DNA of 64,000 nt, taken from NCBI RefSeq assembly GCF_021347895.1, contig NC_067132.1, forward strand, positions 1,674,001 to 1,738,000. The letters run 5' to 3'. The DNA comes from Acanthochromis polyacanthus. Taxonomy: Eukaryota; Chordata; Actinopteri; Pomacentridae. Shown here in pieces: positions 11,805-23,745 of this stretch. Under the pieces are notes generated by a model. It saw only the letters and a list, made by a program, of their open reading frames with translations, had not been told where the DNA came from and did not search any database. The first letter of the stretch is position 1; every line of letters begins with the position of its first letter. The translations under genes were made by a program, and so were the position numbers.

Positions 11805-12112
11805 TGCACAAACACACAATGTAGATATGCTTGGACAGCCACACTTATTCTCACACAGCAGTGAAATTGACTGAATCCTCAAAGTTGAGACAATATGGCC
11901 TCCAGAAGAATTATGTTTTCTTGTTGTTCTTTAAGTGCCTCTGAATGACTTTTCTGTCAAATATAATTACATTGAATCTATGAGGCCAATTAAATTAGGC
12001 CTGCACAACAAAAAAACAAAACTGTACCATATTAAGACAAATTTAAGTCTCCTAAGCATGTGGGGAACATGTCAACTGAGGTCACTCATGAAGATATATA
12101 ACTGCTAAATAT

Positions 12113-12114
<2 letters not shown>

Positions 12115-12161
<47 letters not shown>
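12115..12161. repeat. (TA)n microsatellite
   Basis: About 23 perfect TA units. Confidence 0.97.
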
Positions 12162-12168
<7 letters not shown>

Positions 12169-12365
12169 GAAAAGTCTTTGTTGTAAGAAAACTTTGTTGT
12201 ACAATTTGCACACAACCACGCTTTTATCCAAGCTGCCATCATGAAGTTTTTTAAAAGAAAACTTTCTGTTCAACAAGCTCAATGTGGTCTTGTCCTCCAT
12301 CATTTTTCACCAAACTTTCTTGTGCGCCAGTTCACTCAATACATCCTATGCATCTTCTTATTTTT

Positions 12366-13403
12366 ATTGATTTAATATTTATTTAATCAGGTTAGGTCCA
12401 TTGAGATCAGTGATCTCCTTTACAAAGGAGACCTGGCCAAGGGGGCAGCAGCATCGTCACATTAAGAACAATAAACAGCAGATAGAATTAACAACATTAG
12501 AACTTGCTCACATATAACACTTGCACACAGACCAGGTAGACTGTAAGGATTTTTGCCAGAATTTTAAATGCATTCAGTGTAACAAGGGCTTCAAGTTTAG
12601 GTTTGATTGAAATTTATTCCAAGCATCGGGTGCAGAAAACCTAAATGCTTTCTTGCCCAGTTCAGATCTTACTTTGGGGACAACAAAATGCAGAGATGCA
12701 ATGCATCCATAGATTGGAGATTGTGACTTCCAGGTTTCCTTGTTAAAAGACAAGACAAATAGGAAGGAACAATACCCAGAATGGTTCTGTAAATAAACAC
12801 ATACCAATGACTGAGACATCGGGCACTTCAAGATGTCCAGTTAACTTTAGAATAGAGCTCACAATGGTGAGTAAGGGGACAACATCTGATAATGAATCTC
12901 AGTGCCTCATGGTACACACAATCCAGTAGACTAAGATAACTAGCAGAAGCCTTCATAAACAACACATCTCCATCGTCAATAACAGACAAAAATGCTGTTT
13001 CTACCAATTTCTGTTTCACTGCAAAAGAAAAGCAAGACTTGTTTCTGTCATATAATCTTTATAAGAGTTTCAGTTTTTTAACCATATACTGAATGTGCTC
13101 CTTAAAAGACAAATGATCAACAATTAAAAATCCTAGATATTTAAAAGTAGACACCAACTCTATTTGTTGACTATTTTTTGCAAAAAAAAAAAAAAAAAAT
13201 TCAGACAGCGCTGATCTGGCAGTTTTTGAAATAGTAAAGAACATACATTTTGCTTTGTCTGCATTTAAAATAAGTTGCAAATTACAAAGTTGTTCCTGTA
13301 CTCTGTTAAATGCAAGTTGTAAATACTGAAAGGCCTCAGCAGGAGTGGGTGCTGCACACTATATGACAGTGACATCAGCGTAGAAATAAAAAGTTGAGTT
13401 TAG
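12366..13403 (-). pseudogene. CR1/Rex-type LINE reverse transcriptase, 3' part, split by the L1 insertion
   Basis: Minus-strand pieces from 13403 downward read STFYFYADVTVI (the RT active site normally YADD, here YADV), NLQLILNADKAKCMFF, STFKYLGFLIVDHLSFKEHI, VETAFLSVIDDGDVLF, HEALRFIIRCCPLTHHC and finally RSELGKKAFRFSAPDAWNKF. That is the order of RT palm, thumb and C-terminus of a jockey-superfamily LINE. The 3' untranslated part at 12366-12450 has a CTTTACAAAGGAGACCTGGC word typical of this group. Several frame changes and a 17-base poly-T tract interrupt it. The upstream part continues at 19418-19625 beyond the L1 insertion. Confidence 0.78.
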
Positions 13404-13590
13404 GACTTCCTGTTTGGCCTCGGAGAGATGTAGACGTACGTCTGAGCCTCTCGTCAGCACCTATATAATTTCTTTCAGCAGAACAATTTTATTTTTCATA
13501 TAGTGCAACAGCAGTGTACACCAACATCAGGGATTTCCATATTGAGTGCTTTTTATGGTTTATATTGGGCTGCCACGCATTAGAGCAACC

Positions 13591-14441
13591 ATGCCGTCGG
13601 ACACGAAGAAGAATGCTAATGCTAAAGCTAAAGCTACAGAACATGGAGAAAGTTCAGAGCAATCTGCCATACTCCATGCTATTGCAGATCTAAGGACTGA
13701 ACTTTTGGCAAAGATCGACGAGAGATCGCGGATGCAAACAGATGAGATGTCAAAGCAGATAAGTGCATTGCGGGACGAACTGATTGCATCTATCGATCAA
13801 GCTAATGCTAAAGCTAACCTCTTGGACGAGCGCACCTCGAGTTTAGAGGAAGCGGCGAACACACACTCGGACAAGATCGCAGACCTGGAACAACAAGTTG
13901 CAGAAATGAAAAAGGAAATCTCGAGTTTATCCTACAAAACTGAGGACCTTGAGGCGAGATCACGGAGGTGTAATCTACGTATTTTGGGGGTTAAAGAAGG
14001 CCGTGAGACTGGGTCTAAACCGAGTACATTTATTGCGGAGCTCCTCCGCAATGCCTTGAAGTTGGATTTTCTGCCCATGATTGACAGAGCACACCGCACC
14101 TTACAGCAGCCCCCAGCAGAAGGTCAGCCACCGAGGGCGTTTGTAGTTAAGTGTCACTACTTCCAGGAAAAAGAAGCAATACTACGAGGGGCCATTTCAA
14201 CGCGGAAACCAGTGTCTGTCGACGGAGACCGCATCGGCGTGTTCCCCGACTACACACAAGCCGTAGCCCGACGCAGAGCTGCTTTGGCCCAGCGAAAAAA
14301 CTTTTGCGGGAGTGCGGAGGAGTGAAATACGGACTCTTATACCCCGCAAGACTGAGAATTACAACTGCAGATGGCATCCAGAGATTCTTCACTGACCCAG
14401 ATAAGGCAACAACTTTCGTGAAAGAACTGGCTGCACAGTAA
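13591..14441 (+). pseudogene. L1-type ORF1 protein (nucleic-acid chaperone), one frameshift
   Basis: The likely start is the ATG at 13591 (MPSDTKKNANAKAK), which follows an upstream in-frame ATG at 13546. A long coiled-coil stretch (about residues 25-125) is rich in A, E, L and K heptads. The RRM-like block LEARSRRCNLRILGVKEG follows, then IDRAHRT and PRAFVVKCHYFQEKEAILR, typical of the Transposase_22/L1 ORF1 C-terminal domain. This family trimerises, binds element RNA and assists target-primed reverse transcription. Near 14290-14300 the frame shifts in an A-rich run (AALAQ, then KKLLRECGGVKYG in the next frame) and the remainder ends at a stop at 14439-14441. Confidence 0.85.
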
Positions 14442-15263
14442 GACCTGGACATGCTGAGATTCAATGGAGGGTTTACTACAGGACTGTTTATGCAGGTCTA
14501 CAGAATATAAATAAGCTCTACATGCCTCACATTTGTTCTAAACCTATGTAAGGTTCTTCTAATGTTACGTTTCTAATAATTTAACTTTATTCTATACTTT
14601 GCTTTTACCATTAATGCATTACTTTTATTTTCTGAAGACATGGAGTATAGACGTGCATATGCAAATATCAGTCTATACGTATATGCTTTTATATTATTTC
14701 TAATTTACCTCCTTGACATTTACAAAATGTTCCAGATATAATTTTAAATTGGAAACGTAGCCATTTAATTTGTTTAAGAGTATTGTTTTGTATTTAATCT
14801 AAATATATTCAAATAATATTATTTCTATACATTTAATCTACTTTTTTTTTTTTTACATTTCTTAACTTACATTCTTGTTGCATCTCCGACTATTTTCCTT
14901 TTGTATACACATTTGTGCACACTGCTGGATTCAGATGTGTTTTAGTTCTGCTGATGTTTAAAGTTTTTGTTCTTTAATTTTACATAGGTGTTTGATAGGG
15001 GGGTCTCAGCCACACTAGGTAAGTGCTAACGGTTTCTTAGATGCTTAATGGTGGCTTGGGAGGTAGGGGGGGTGCAGTCTCTCGTTTGGGGAGAGACCGG
15101 CAAAAGGGAGTTATGTTTAAGTTTAATGTTTACATTTCGAACTCTGTTTTTCTTTCTTTTTTGTACTTTTATTCTTCTCTTTCCCCCTCATCTTCCTATT
15201 TTCCAGAGAGGAAACTGCTGAACTATGCTTATCTATTCATTTCTCATCAGTTTATAGAAAACT
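14442..15263 (+). other. L1 inter-ORF region
   Basis: A/T-rich, no ORF. Unusually long (about 820 bases) compared with mammalian L1 but normal for fish L1-type elements. Confidence 0.6.
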
Positions 15264-18200
15264 ATGGGCCCTCCTGGTGGAACGAATAAACCAGTAACCA
15301 AAATCATCAGCTGGAATGTGAGGGGACTCAACCATCCAGTAAAGAGGAGCAAGGTGTTCTCCCATTTGAATAAACTTAAAGCAGAGGTAACGTTTTTACA
15401 GGAGACTCACCTTCACACCAAGGATATTTCAAAATTAAAGCAAAATCACATTTCACAGATTTTCCACTCTGAATTGAACTCAAAGTATCGAGGCACAGCT
15501 ATTTTAATAGGCAGGAATGTGCAATTCACTCATGATAGAGTAATGGGCGATAAAAATGGGAGGTACATAATTGTTCAGGGTAAGCTTTATAACACGCCAG
15601 TGGTGCTTGTCAGTGTGTATGCTCCCAATTGGGATGACTCAAAGTTTTTAGAGATTTATTTTGTAGAATTCCCAATCTGGGCACGCACCATTTAATTTTG
15701 GGAGGAGACTTAAATACGACTCTTGCAACATTGGATCGATCCAAAACAACAACAAGTCCTCTATCCAAATCTGCGACTATTATAAATACATTTTGTCAGG
15801 CTACAGGCGTTTTCCACCCGTGGAGATTTAAAAATCCCACTTCCAGGACTTATTCCTTTCACTCTGCAGTGCATCAAACCTACACAAGAATTGACTATTT
15901 TTTGTTAGGTCAAGAGTTGCGTGCACTGACAAAAACATGTACTTATGAAAGTATAGTAATCTCAGATCATTCCCCCGTTATCCTTGAGCTTTATCTTCAA
16001 AATAAAACCACACCTCAATGTAACTGGAGGCTTAATCCTTCTCTGCTCTCAGATGAAGAGTTCGTCAAATTTATTGCAACACAAATCGATTTCTTCTTGG
16101 AAACTAACAATATACCCGGCACAAACATTTTAACTCTGTGGGAAACTCTTAAAGTGTATATACGAGGTCATATAATTGAATACACAACCCGAACAAATAG
16201 AGACAAACTGAAGAAATTTAGAGAGTTGACCGACCAAATTCGAGCAGTTGATGAACAACATTCCGCCTCACCCACAGTTAATCTTTGTAAAGAAAGAATA
16301 GCGTTGCAGACAGAATTCGATCTTCTTGCCTCAAATGAAACTAGCGAAAAATTCTTGAAATCTCGTCACAATTATTATGAACATGGAGAGCGGGCAGGTA
16401 GATTGCTGTCACACCAGCTACGACAACATTCGGCTGCAAATTTTATAGCTGAAATTCAAACGCAAAATGGTGAAAGGAAGTTCTATCCGAACGATATTAA
16501 TGATCAATTTAAATTATTTTATTCTTCCCTTTATACCTCAAATTTGACAGGTCGTTGTGATTTCATAGATAATCTACAGTTCCCTACGATATCTGAGGAG
16601 GAGAGGAAGTATATAGAGAAACCATTGACCGAAGTTGAAATCAGAAATGCTATAAAATCTATGAAAAACAGAAAGACGCCTGGCCCAGATGGATACCCAA
16701 TCGAGTTTTACAAGATCTTTGCTGGAAAATTGATACCATTGTTAGCTAATGTTTACGAAAATGCCCTTAAAAATGGAAAACTTCCCCAATCAATGACCCA
16801 GGCCACTATTTCGGTGCTCCCTAAAAAAGGTAAAGATCCCTTAAAATGTGAATCCTATCGCCCAATAAGTTTACTTAATTGCGATTACAAAATACTCACA
16901 AAAATTTTATCAATGAGATTAGAACTAGTTGTACCAACTGTTGTTAACCGAGACCAGACAGGTTTTATAAAGGGAAGGCAACCTTTTCATAACCTCCGAC
17001 GTCTTTTCAATATAATTTACTCTGGACACTCATCTACCACGCCTGAAGTCGTGATCTCATTGGACGCACATAAGGCTTTTGACTCAATTGAATATGAGCA
17101 CCTTATTCGGACATTAGGTAAATTTGGATTCGGCGCAACTTTCTTATCATGGATCCAAACGCTATATTCATTACCTCAAGCAAGAATTAGGACGAATAAC
17201 ATTAACTCCTCTTATTTTGCCCTTCAAAGAGGCGTGAGGCAGGGCTGTTCCCTATCACCCCTTCTCTTTGATTTGGCCATTGAGCCACTCGCCATAGCAT
17301 TACGTGCCTCAGACAGCATACATGGAATTTCGAGGGGGGGTATGACCCACAAAGTCTCACTTTATGCGGACGACTTGCTGTTGTTCATTTCACTCCCCGA
17401 GATCTCAATTCCGAATAGTCTCGAGATAATTACTCAATTTGGCAGGTCATCAGGCTATAAAATTAATGTCTCCAAAAGTATATTATTCCCGATTAATGAA
17501 TTGGCCAAAAATTGCTCCTATGATAGATATCAATTTAAAATAACACCAGATCCAATGCCTTATCTCGGTATCCATGTTACACATAACTATAAAGACCTCT
17601 TCTCAGCTAACTTTGGATTATTATTGAGTCAAATCAAAGAGTTTTACCCCTCACGCTAGCAGGACGCATTAATTCAATAAAGATGATAATTCTACCAAAA
17701 ATGTTGTATCTTTTTCAAGTTATCCCGATCTTTCTGTCCAAATCATTCTTTAAAGAACTTAATAAACATATTACTACTTTCATTTGGAATAAAACTGTAC
17801 CTCGTGTACGTAGAGCAGTACTTGAGAGACGGAAGGAAGAGGGCGGGCTCGGCCTACCAAATTTCCTTAATTATTACTGGGCAGCAAATATTTACAAATT
17901 GAATATCTGGTTTAATACAAATGGAGACAGTCCGATTTGGTTTTTAATGGAACAACATGCATGTCCATCTGTATCCTTGTCTTCACTGATCTGTGCTCCC
18001 CTACCACTGGCTATGAGTACATACACTAAAAATGTGGTTGTTCAGGCAAGCCTCCGAATTTGGCACCAATTCCGCAAACACTTTAAAAGTACACATGCTT
18101 TAATGTCAATGCCACTGACTAAAAACGCCCTTTTTAAGCCTTCCCTCATAGACGCAGCATTTCTTACCTGGTCCAGAAAAGGCATAAAATCAATAGGAGA

Positions 18201-19037
18201 TCTTTTCATCGAGGGCAACTTTGCCACTTTTGAATACCTATCCAAAAAATTTAATTTACCCAAAAATAATTTTTTTAGATACCTTCAAGTAAGGGACTTT
18301 GTTCGTACCCAATTTCCGTCATTTCCAGCTAAACCACACCCAAAAGTAACTGATGAAGTCCTAGACTCCAAACTCCAAAAACCCGCGCTGTGTCACGATT
18401 GTACCAAATTCTCCAAGCCGCAAACTGCCCCTCACTTTCGCCTCTTAAAAACCAGTGGGAAGAAGACTTAGGATTAAATCTCACAGACGAATTATGGCAA
18501 AGAGCTATTTGCAAAATATATACCTCTTCCATATGTATTAGACACAGATTAATACAATTCAAAGTGTTTAACCGTTTGCATTTATCCAGGGCGAAATTAG
18601 CAAAAATATATGCTGATGTTGATCCTAAATGTCAGCGTTGCCAGCAGTCTCCAGCTTCCCTGGCACATATGTTCTGGCTTTGCCCAAGCTTACATTTGTT
18701 TTGGACCGAAATTTTTAACACATACTCCCACATCTGTAAAACGAAAATTGACCCTGACCCGTTCTTGGCCATTTTTGGAGTGGCACGTAATAAAAACATT
18801 TCCAAAGCTCAAACGCAATTGTTAGCATTTTCCTCTTTGCTGGCTCGTCGACTAATTCTCACACAGTGGAAATCTAATGTACCCCCAAAACATTCACGAT
18901 GGGTTACGGATGTGATGTCTTCTCTTCAAATTGAGAAAATTAGGTGCATAGTTCAGCAAGAAAGATTCAAAAAGGTATGGCAACCTTTCTTAGATTACTA
19001 TAGCAGTGTTTTTGATGCAAACTCTTTGACTGAATAG
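15264..19037 (+). pseudogene. L1-type ORF2: endonuclease, reverse transcriptase and cysteine-rich C-terminus, three frameshifts
   Basis: The endonuclease begins near 15295 with KIISWNVRGLNHPVKR and has FLQETHL (catalytic Glu), LGGDLN and ISDHSPV (catalytic Asp/His). The RT has KTPGPDGYPIEFYK, SYRPISLLN, ISLDAHKAFDSIEY, GVRQGCSLSP and the active site LYADDLLLF. The C-terminus holds CQRCQQSP and HMFWLCPSL, a CCHC-like motif. The enzyme nicks target DNA and primes cDNA synthesis. Frame breaks occur near 15670-15690, 17640-17650 and 18375-18390, each in otherwise continuous homology, so they look like single-base indels. About 1,255 codons is full length. Confidence 0.9.
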
Positions 19038-19061
19038 TTCCCCTCTCTCTCTTACTCCTTA

Positions 19062-19103
<42 letters not shown>

Positions 19104-19417
19104 CTTCTTTTTCTCCTCTCTTCAGGTTACAGCCTGACTGTCCTTTTAATTCCTTTAATCTTTCTATTTCACTGTTTCCTATTTTATGTGTGTTTTTTTT
19201 TTTTTTTTTTTTTGCTTTTGCTTTTTGATGTTATATAAGTCAATCTCAGGTTACAATGTCGTGTTTGGACTCTGCTATGCCAGGCGTGATATCTGTTGTC
19301 GAAAGTGTGCAACATTTGCCAAATTGTGCGTGCACTGGCACATTGTGTAATAATAACCTGTATGTTTGTTATAAAGAAAAATCAATAAAAACATTTTGAA
19401 ATAAAAGTTGAGTTTAG

Positions 19418-19625
19418 AATATTCGGTCTGAGACTATTTATGTACATAGTGAATAATAATGGACCCAGCACAGAACCTTGAGGGGTGCCCTTTTTCACTT
19501 GCAATACCAGAGAGGAAGAGCCCTCTATCTGAACAACCTGGGTTCTGCTTGTAAGATAATTTGCAAACCACCCAACTGCTTGTTGAGAAAGACTAATAGC
19601 TGAAAGACATTTAAAAATGTCTTAG
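19418..19625 (-). pseudogene. CR1/Rex-type LINE reverse transcriptase, 5' part of the split relic
   Basis: The minus strand from about 19625 reads AISLSQQAVGWFANYL, then [29 protein letters not shown] in spaced blocks. [10 protein letters not shown] is the RT motif just upstream of YADD. It joins across the L1 insertion to FYFYADV at 13400-13370, confirming a single interrupted gene. Upstream RT and endonuclease parts are missing beyond 19625. Confidence 0.75.
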
Positions 19626-19799
19626 CAGCTGGCAAACAGACTTTAGGTGCATTGCCGCCACCTACCAGGCTGGAGTGTGTGCATCATTGATACTGGTCTG
19701 CCAGAAGTTAAGTAAGTGAGAAAGGTGTGATTAAATCTGTTATTTATTTTTTCTGTCATTAATTAATCAAAATTAATGCGTCTCAGCCCTAATATATGG

Positions 19800-20229
19800 T
19801 TTAGATCTTCCTACGCAGCACTCCATCACTCTCCTTCTTGATCAAACAGCTCTTACATAGCCTGGAGGTGTGTTTGGGGTCATTGTCATGTTGAAAAATG
19901 GGAGCCATGCTGGTTCAGTGTTTCTTCAGTTTTGAATAAATCCCCAACCTTGTCATCAACAAAGCACCCCCACACCATCACACCTCCTCCTCCATGCTTC
20001 ACGGTGGGAACCATCCATTCACCTTTTCTGTGCGGCACAAAGACACGACAGGTGGAACAAAAGAGCTCAGATTTTTAACTCATGGGACCAAAGCACAGAT
20101 TTCCATTGGTCTAATATCATTCCTTATGATTCTTGGCCCAAACAAATCTCTTCTGCTTGTTGCTTTTCCTTAGTAGTGGTTTCTTAACGGCTATTTGCCC
20201 ATAAAAGCTTGATTCATGCAGTATTCTCT
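19800..20229 (-). pseudogene. Tc1-like transposase relic, C-terminal part
   Basis: Minus-strand text includes LDQWKSVLWSHELK (first catalytic box, Asp lost), [19 protein letters not shown] text and an MTMTPNTPPGYV block matching the NDPKHT second box. These are hallmarks of Tc1 transposases, which cut and paste at TA. Multiple stops. The relic continues on the far side of the solo LTR at 21396. Confidence 0.7.
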
Positions 20230-20234
20230 GAACA

Positions 20235-21390
20235 TGTCACAAAATAGGGACTGAACCTGAGCAGAGAACCACGCCACCGAGGCTAAAATGAATAGAAAGG
20301 AGCTTTATTGTACGGGGACAGGAGTTGGTTGAGTGAGAAGCCTGGGAGGTGCGTACGGGAGGGAGTGGTGGAGTGAGTCCGGGTTTGGGGTTCTGGGACC
20401 GGGGATCGGCAACCGCAGCAGTTCCGGGGAGGGGGAACAGAGTGCGGCGGCAGATGGTAGGTTCCCTGGCGACCGGAGGGAGGCGGAGGACGGGGAACCA
20501 GCGGAGGGACGGACGCCGGACGGGAAGGGAAGCCAGGCGCTGGTGATCCGGGATCCAAAGGTGGAACCAGGAGGGAGCCGGCAGATCTGGGGACGCAGGT
20601 GGGGGAGCCAAGGAGGGGATACGGAGGGAGGCACGGTGCAGGAGGGGTCCAAGGAGGGAGTCGGGCTGAACAGGGCAGGCGGAGGTCCGGACAGCTGGGT
20701 TCTGGTAAGGCAAGGAGGAGAGACAACGTTAGACGTGTTTCGAGCACAGAGAAGAATCACGGAGGCTAGAGAGCGACTGATTGAGATGTCGAGTACAACA
20801 ATCTGGCGGAGAGTGGAAGGCTGAACCGGTCTTTATTGCTGTAGGTGTAATCAGTGGAATGAGTTCCAGCTGTCCAGACTCCAGGGAAGCAGCTGATCAC
20901 CTGAGTGGAGGCAGCCGTGTGGCTGCTCTCCACTTGATGCAGAGCTGGGGAGAGAGAGAGAGAGAGGGAGAGAGGGAGGGATAGAAAGGGGGGAGACAGA
21001 TGGGAAAAGGGGATTGGTTGTTGCTAGAGGTACGGACCCGTACCCGTAGCCTGTGGACTATGGATACGGCACTTGCCATTTGCCAATCAGATACGTGAGA
21101 TCTGGTCACATGACTCCCGGTAGACGCTAGCATTGGTACTACAGGTATGGACCCTAAACCTGACCCTAACACTAACCCTAACCTTAACCTTTGCTTACCT
21201 TTCAACAGTTTGCAGTGGTTAGCAGCTTCTTGACTCATGAGACTCGCGTACGGGTCCATATCTGTCTGGCAAATGGCAAGTGCCGTATCTGTAGCCCACA
21301 GGCTACGGGTACGGGTCCGTATCTGTAGAGACTACCAAGGGGATTTGGATGCCAGGTGGGAAGGACAAGGGTGAGGAGGGAGCCCTGACA
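20235..21390 (-). mobile_element. Solo Ty3/Gypsy-type LTR, 5-bp target-site duplication
   Basis: On the minus strand the repeat starts TGTCAGGGCTCCCTCCTC (21390) and ends TTTTGTGACA (20235), the canonical TG...CA ends. It is flanked by gaaca at 20230-20234 and 21391-21395. It contains an AATAAAG polyadenylation-type word near the middle and a second AATAAAG near 20305, both in minus sense. The same LTR family occurs at 24608-25573 and 60257-61046. The long proline/serine-rich ORFs through 20237-20760 are composition artefacts of the GC-rich LTR. Confidence 0.88.
21025..21332. repeat. Foldback segment inside the LTR
   Basis: The arm TACGGACCCGTACCCGTAGC...GGCACTTGCCATTTGCCA at about 21032-21088 recurs inverted at about 21268-21325. 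The space between holds CCCTAACACTAACCCTAACC telomere-like words. The structure is shared with the copy at 25188-25571 but absent from the related LTR at 60257-61046, so it is probably a MITE inserted in an ancestral LTR. Confidence 0.7.
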
Positions 21391-21395
21391 GAACA

Positions 21396-21540
21396 GTTGA
21401 TGCAGAGATGTGTCTGCTACTACAACTCTGAGTGGCATTTATCAGGGCTCTAATCTCAGGTGGTGTGAACTTGCAGTTTCTGAGGCTGGTGACTTGGATG
21501 AACTTGTCCTCAGCAGCAGAGGTGACTCTTGGGCCATTTC
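21396..21540 (-). pseudogene. Tc1-like transposase relic, N-terminal HTH part
   Basis: Minus-strand text GPRVTSAAEDKFIQVTSL, NCKFTPPEIRALINAT and SRHISASTV matches the second helix-turn-helix of Tc1 transposases. It is the missing front end of the relic at 19800-20229, separated by the solo LTR; upstream it is cut at 21540 by another insertion. Confidence 0.72.
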
Positions 21541-23268
21541 TCAATTCTAAGACCGCAAGTCTGTTCTCGCCAAGTCCGGTCTTGCGAGAACGACTCGCAA
21601 GACCAGACTTTGCGAGAACATGAGATCGCATCGAGGCAAAACTCCATTTGGTACGCCAGTGTACCTGATGATGTCACCGCCTCGGTTCATCCATAGGCAG
21701 TCTCTGGGTTCGTCTGCTCCGGTTATTTTTACCGTGAAAAACAATGAAATGGAACAGATACAATAACACTGCCTTGCATGTTCACGTTTTAATATTGTTA
21801 TACATATATTTTTTAAAATATTTTAGAGACTCTGATTTATTGACAGCTGTAGTTTGTGATGAACTGAGCCATCCACAAAAAAAAAATTCAGAAACTGATT
21901 GCTGAAAAAATATTAAACCTTTAGGACACTTCATAAACAGGGATGGATGGTTTATAGTTTTATTATTAACACCAATAAAATACATTAGTCTACATTCTAC
22001 ATACATACCTGCTGCTTGTTCTCCAACATCCAGAGGTTTATAGTCTGACAGATACATAAACATCACGACACTTTAATGTGATCACCAGGACTTCCAGATG
22101 CTAAACATCATCACTGAATAATTAGAGAATATTTCATGTCAACTACTGTACTCAGAACCTGAATACAGGTAAGCTCCTCTTCTGCCTGTCAGGTAATAAA
22201 ACAGAAACCTTCTCCAACATCAGCAGCATCTGATCAAACAGTTCTGATATTAGAGGAACATTTACTTCTGGCATCAACAATTCAATTCATTTTTTTGAAC
22301 ACAGTTGAATAATATATAATTGCAAAATGCTTAAATATAATTCAGCATTTTTTATCCTTCAGTTTCAATGAACAGCATCCTGCTGGTCCAGATGCTGAAG
22401 ATGGAGCTGCTGATGTTCTGTCTGTGGAGTCTCATAGCAGTCAGTGAGGATCTGGGTTTCGTCAGATGTCCCTGTAATATAATATTACTTAAATGTTATT
22501 TTCATGCACAGGAACAGTCATAAGAATAGAACAAAGTTGTACTACAGGTAATGAAGACAGACAATAACTCAGAAGCACACAGTCAGTGACGGAGTAAAAC
22601 ATAAAAAATATGATGTTATGAATATTAACTTCAACTTCTTTCAAGCCCGTTTTTCTCTGAACAATAAAAAATACACTATGAGGCCAAAGTGTGACCATTA
22701 GAAAAACGTAAAACTATTTATATCCCCATTTAACCGCTATAGAACCATCAGAGCCAGTCGTAGATTTCTACAAGTCTTGCTGACATCGGGCTGCTCTCAG
22801 CGGCTACAATGAGGCTGACCGTCCGGTCATAGCCGTTTATACTGGAGCCTCACATCTCCGAAACCGTTGGAGTCAATTTTTAAACAGGCTTTATGTGAAT
22901 AAATTGACCACATATTTGACGTTTACACAACTACTTTCTCGCCTGAAATAATCTGAACACTACATTTTGTATAATAATAGCAGTAGTATTCTGAAAAATC
23001 TTCTGTAACCTCTGAAAGTTTCCTCCTCGGCCTTTGACTGCTGGCCGGCGCGAAATGCATTATGGGTTATTTGGCTGCCCCAAGTCCCCACAAGTTTGGT
23101 CCGATGCAGTCTTGATAAATGTGGGCGGAGCGAGAACATTTCTGGGTATTTCTTGCAGTCTCGGTCAGATGCAGTCTAAGAATTGGAACAGTACTCGGTC
23201 TCCGACTGATGATGTTTCACGAGAACGTGAGACTACAAAAACAGACAAGAACGCACATTGAGAAACGA
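21536..23268. mobile_element. Candidate DNA transposon with TTTCTCAAT-type ends
   Basis: The left end ATTTCTCAATTCTAAGACCG interrupts the Tc1 relic cleanly, and the right end, inverted, reads CGTTTCTCAATGTGCGTTC. AGTCTCG/GCGAGAAC words repeat near both ends. No transposase ORF was found inside, so it would be non-autonomous. TSD not identified. Confidence 0.35.
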
Positions 23269-23449
23269 ATCAGGTCTTCCTTTCCTGGGGTGGTCCTCAT
23301 GTGAGCCAGTAGTGGTGTCAACCTGGCTTTTATGGTGACGGTAGATGACTTTCAGGTGGACTAGTCCCTGCTGCAGGTGTGCTCACTACGGGTAATTATC
23401 TTATGGTCTGCACTGGTTCACATTCCACACAGACAGCTCACTCATGCCC

Positions 23450-23745
23450 CAACCCGGTCTCACAAGGATTCGTGAAACTGTCACGTAAATTAATCTATGG
23501 TTACGTGCGCACCAACACGATTTCTCATGTTTTACGTGTTGCTCACAACGAAATTCAAACCAATGTATTTCAAGCGGAGGACTTTTCATGCCACTCAGAA
23601 CGTATTTCAAACGAATATTTTTAATGTAAAAGCGTTGCGAATCCAAGCGGAGGACTTTTCATGCCACTCAGAACGTATTTCAAACGAATATTTTTAATGT
23701 AAAAGCGTTGCGAATCCAACGCTATATTTTGCATTACATCGTCCC
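23450..23745 (+). mobile_element. MITE fragment (family of 28660 and 33327) with internal 73-bp tandem duplication
   Basis: Starts CAACCCGGTCTCACAAGGATTC and follows the same order of words as the two complete copies (CACGTAA, GCGCACCAACACGATTTC, CACTCAGAACGTATTTCAAA, CGCTATATTTTGCAT). The unit starting GCGGAGGACTTTTCATGCC is duplicated in tandem (23574 and 23647). The 3' half is missing; a further scrap recurs at 23968-24016. Confidence 0.8.

Larger units (their letters stand above)
13404..19402 (+). mobile_element. Near full-length L1/Tx1-type LINE with about 15-bp target-site duplication
   Basis: Copies of aaaagttgagtttag flank the element at 13389-13403 and 19403-19417. Order: a short 5' UTR (13404-13590), ORF1 (13591-14441), an inter-ORF region, ORF2 (15264-19037), a CT-rich and T-rich 3' UTR (19046-19215) and an AATAAAA signal near 19384. 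About 6.0 kb is a normal full length for fish L1-type elements. ORF1 has one frameshift and ORF2 three, so the copy is inactive. It landed inside the RT gene of an older CR1/Rex-type LINE on the opposite strand. Confidence 0.9.

Noticed and set aside
10301..12161. CRISPR-like arrays
   Set aside because: The periodic DNA is simple microsatellite sequence; no spaced repeats or cas genes, and the genome is vertebrate.
20237..20824. ORFs of 150-160 codons on both strands, proline- or glycine-rich
   Set aside because: They lie wholly in a GC-rich solo LTR with defined ends and TSD, occur on both strands in several frames, and show no domain.
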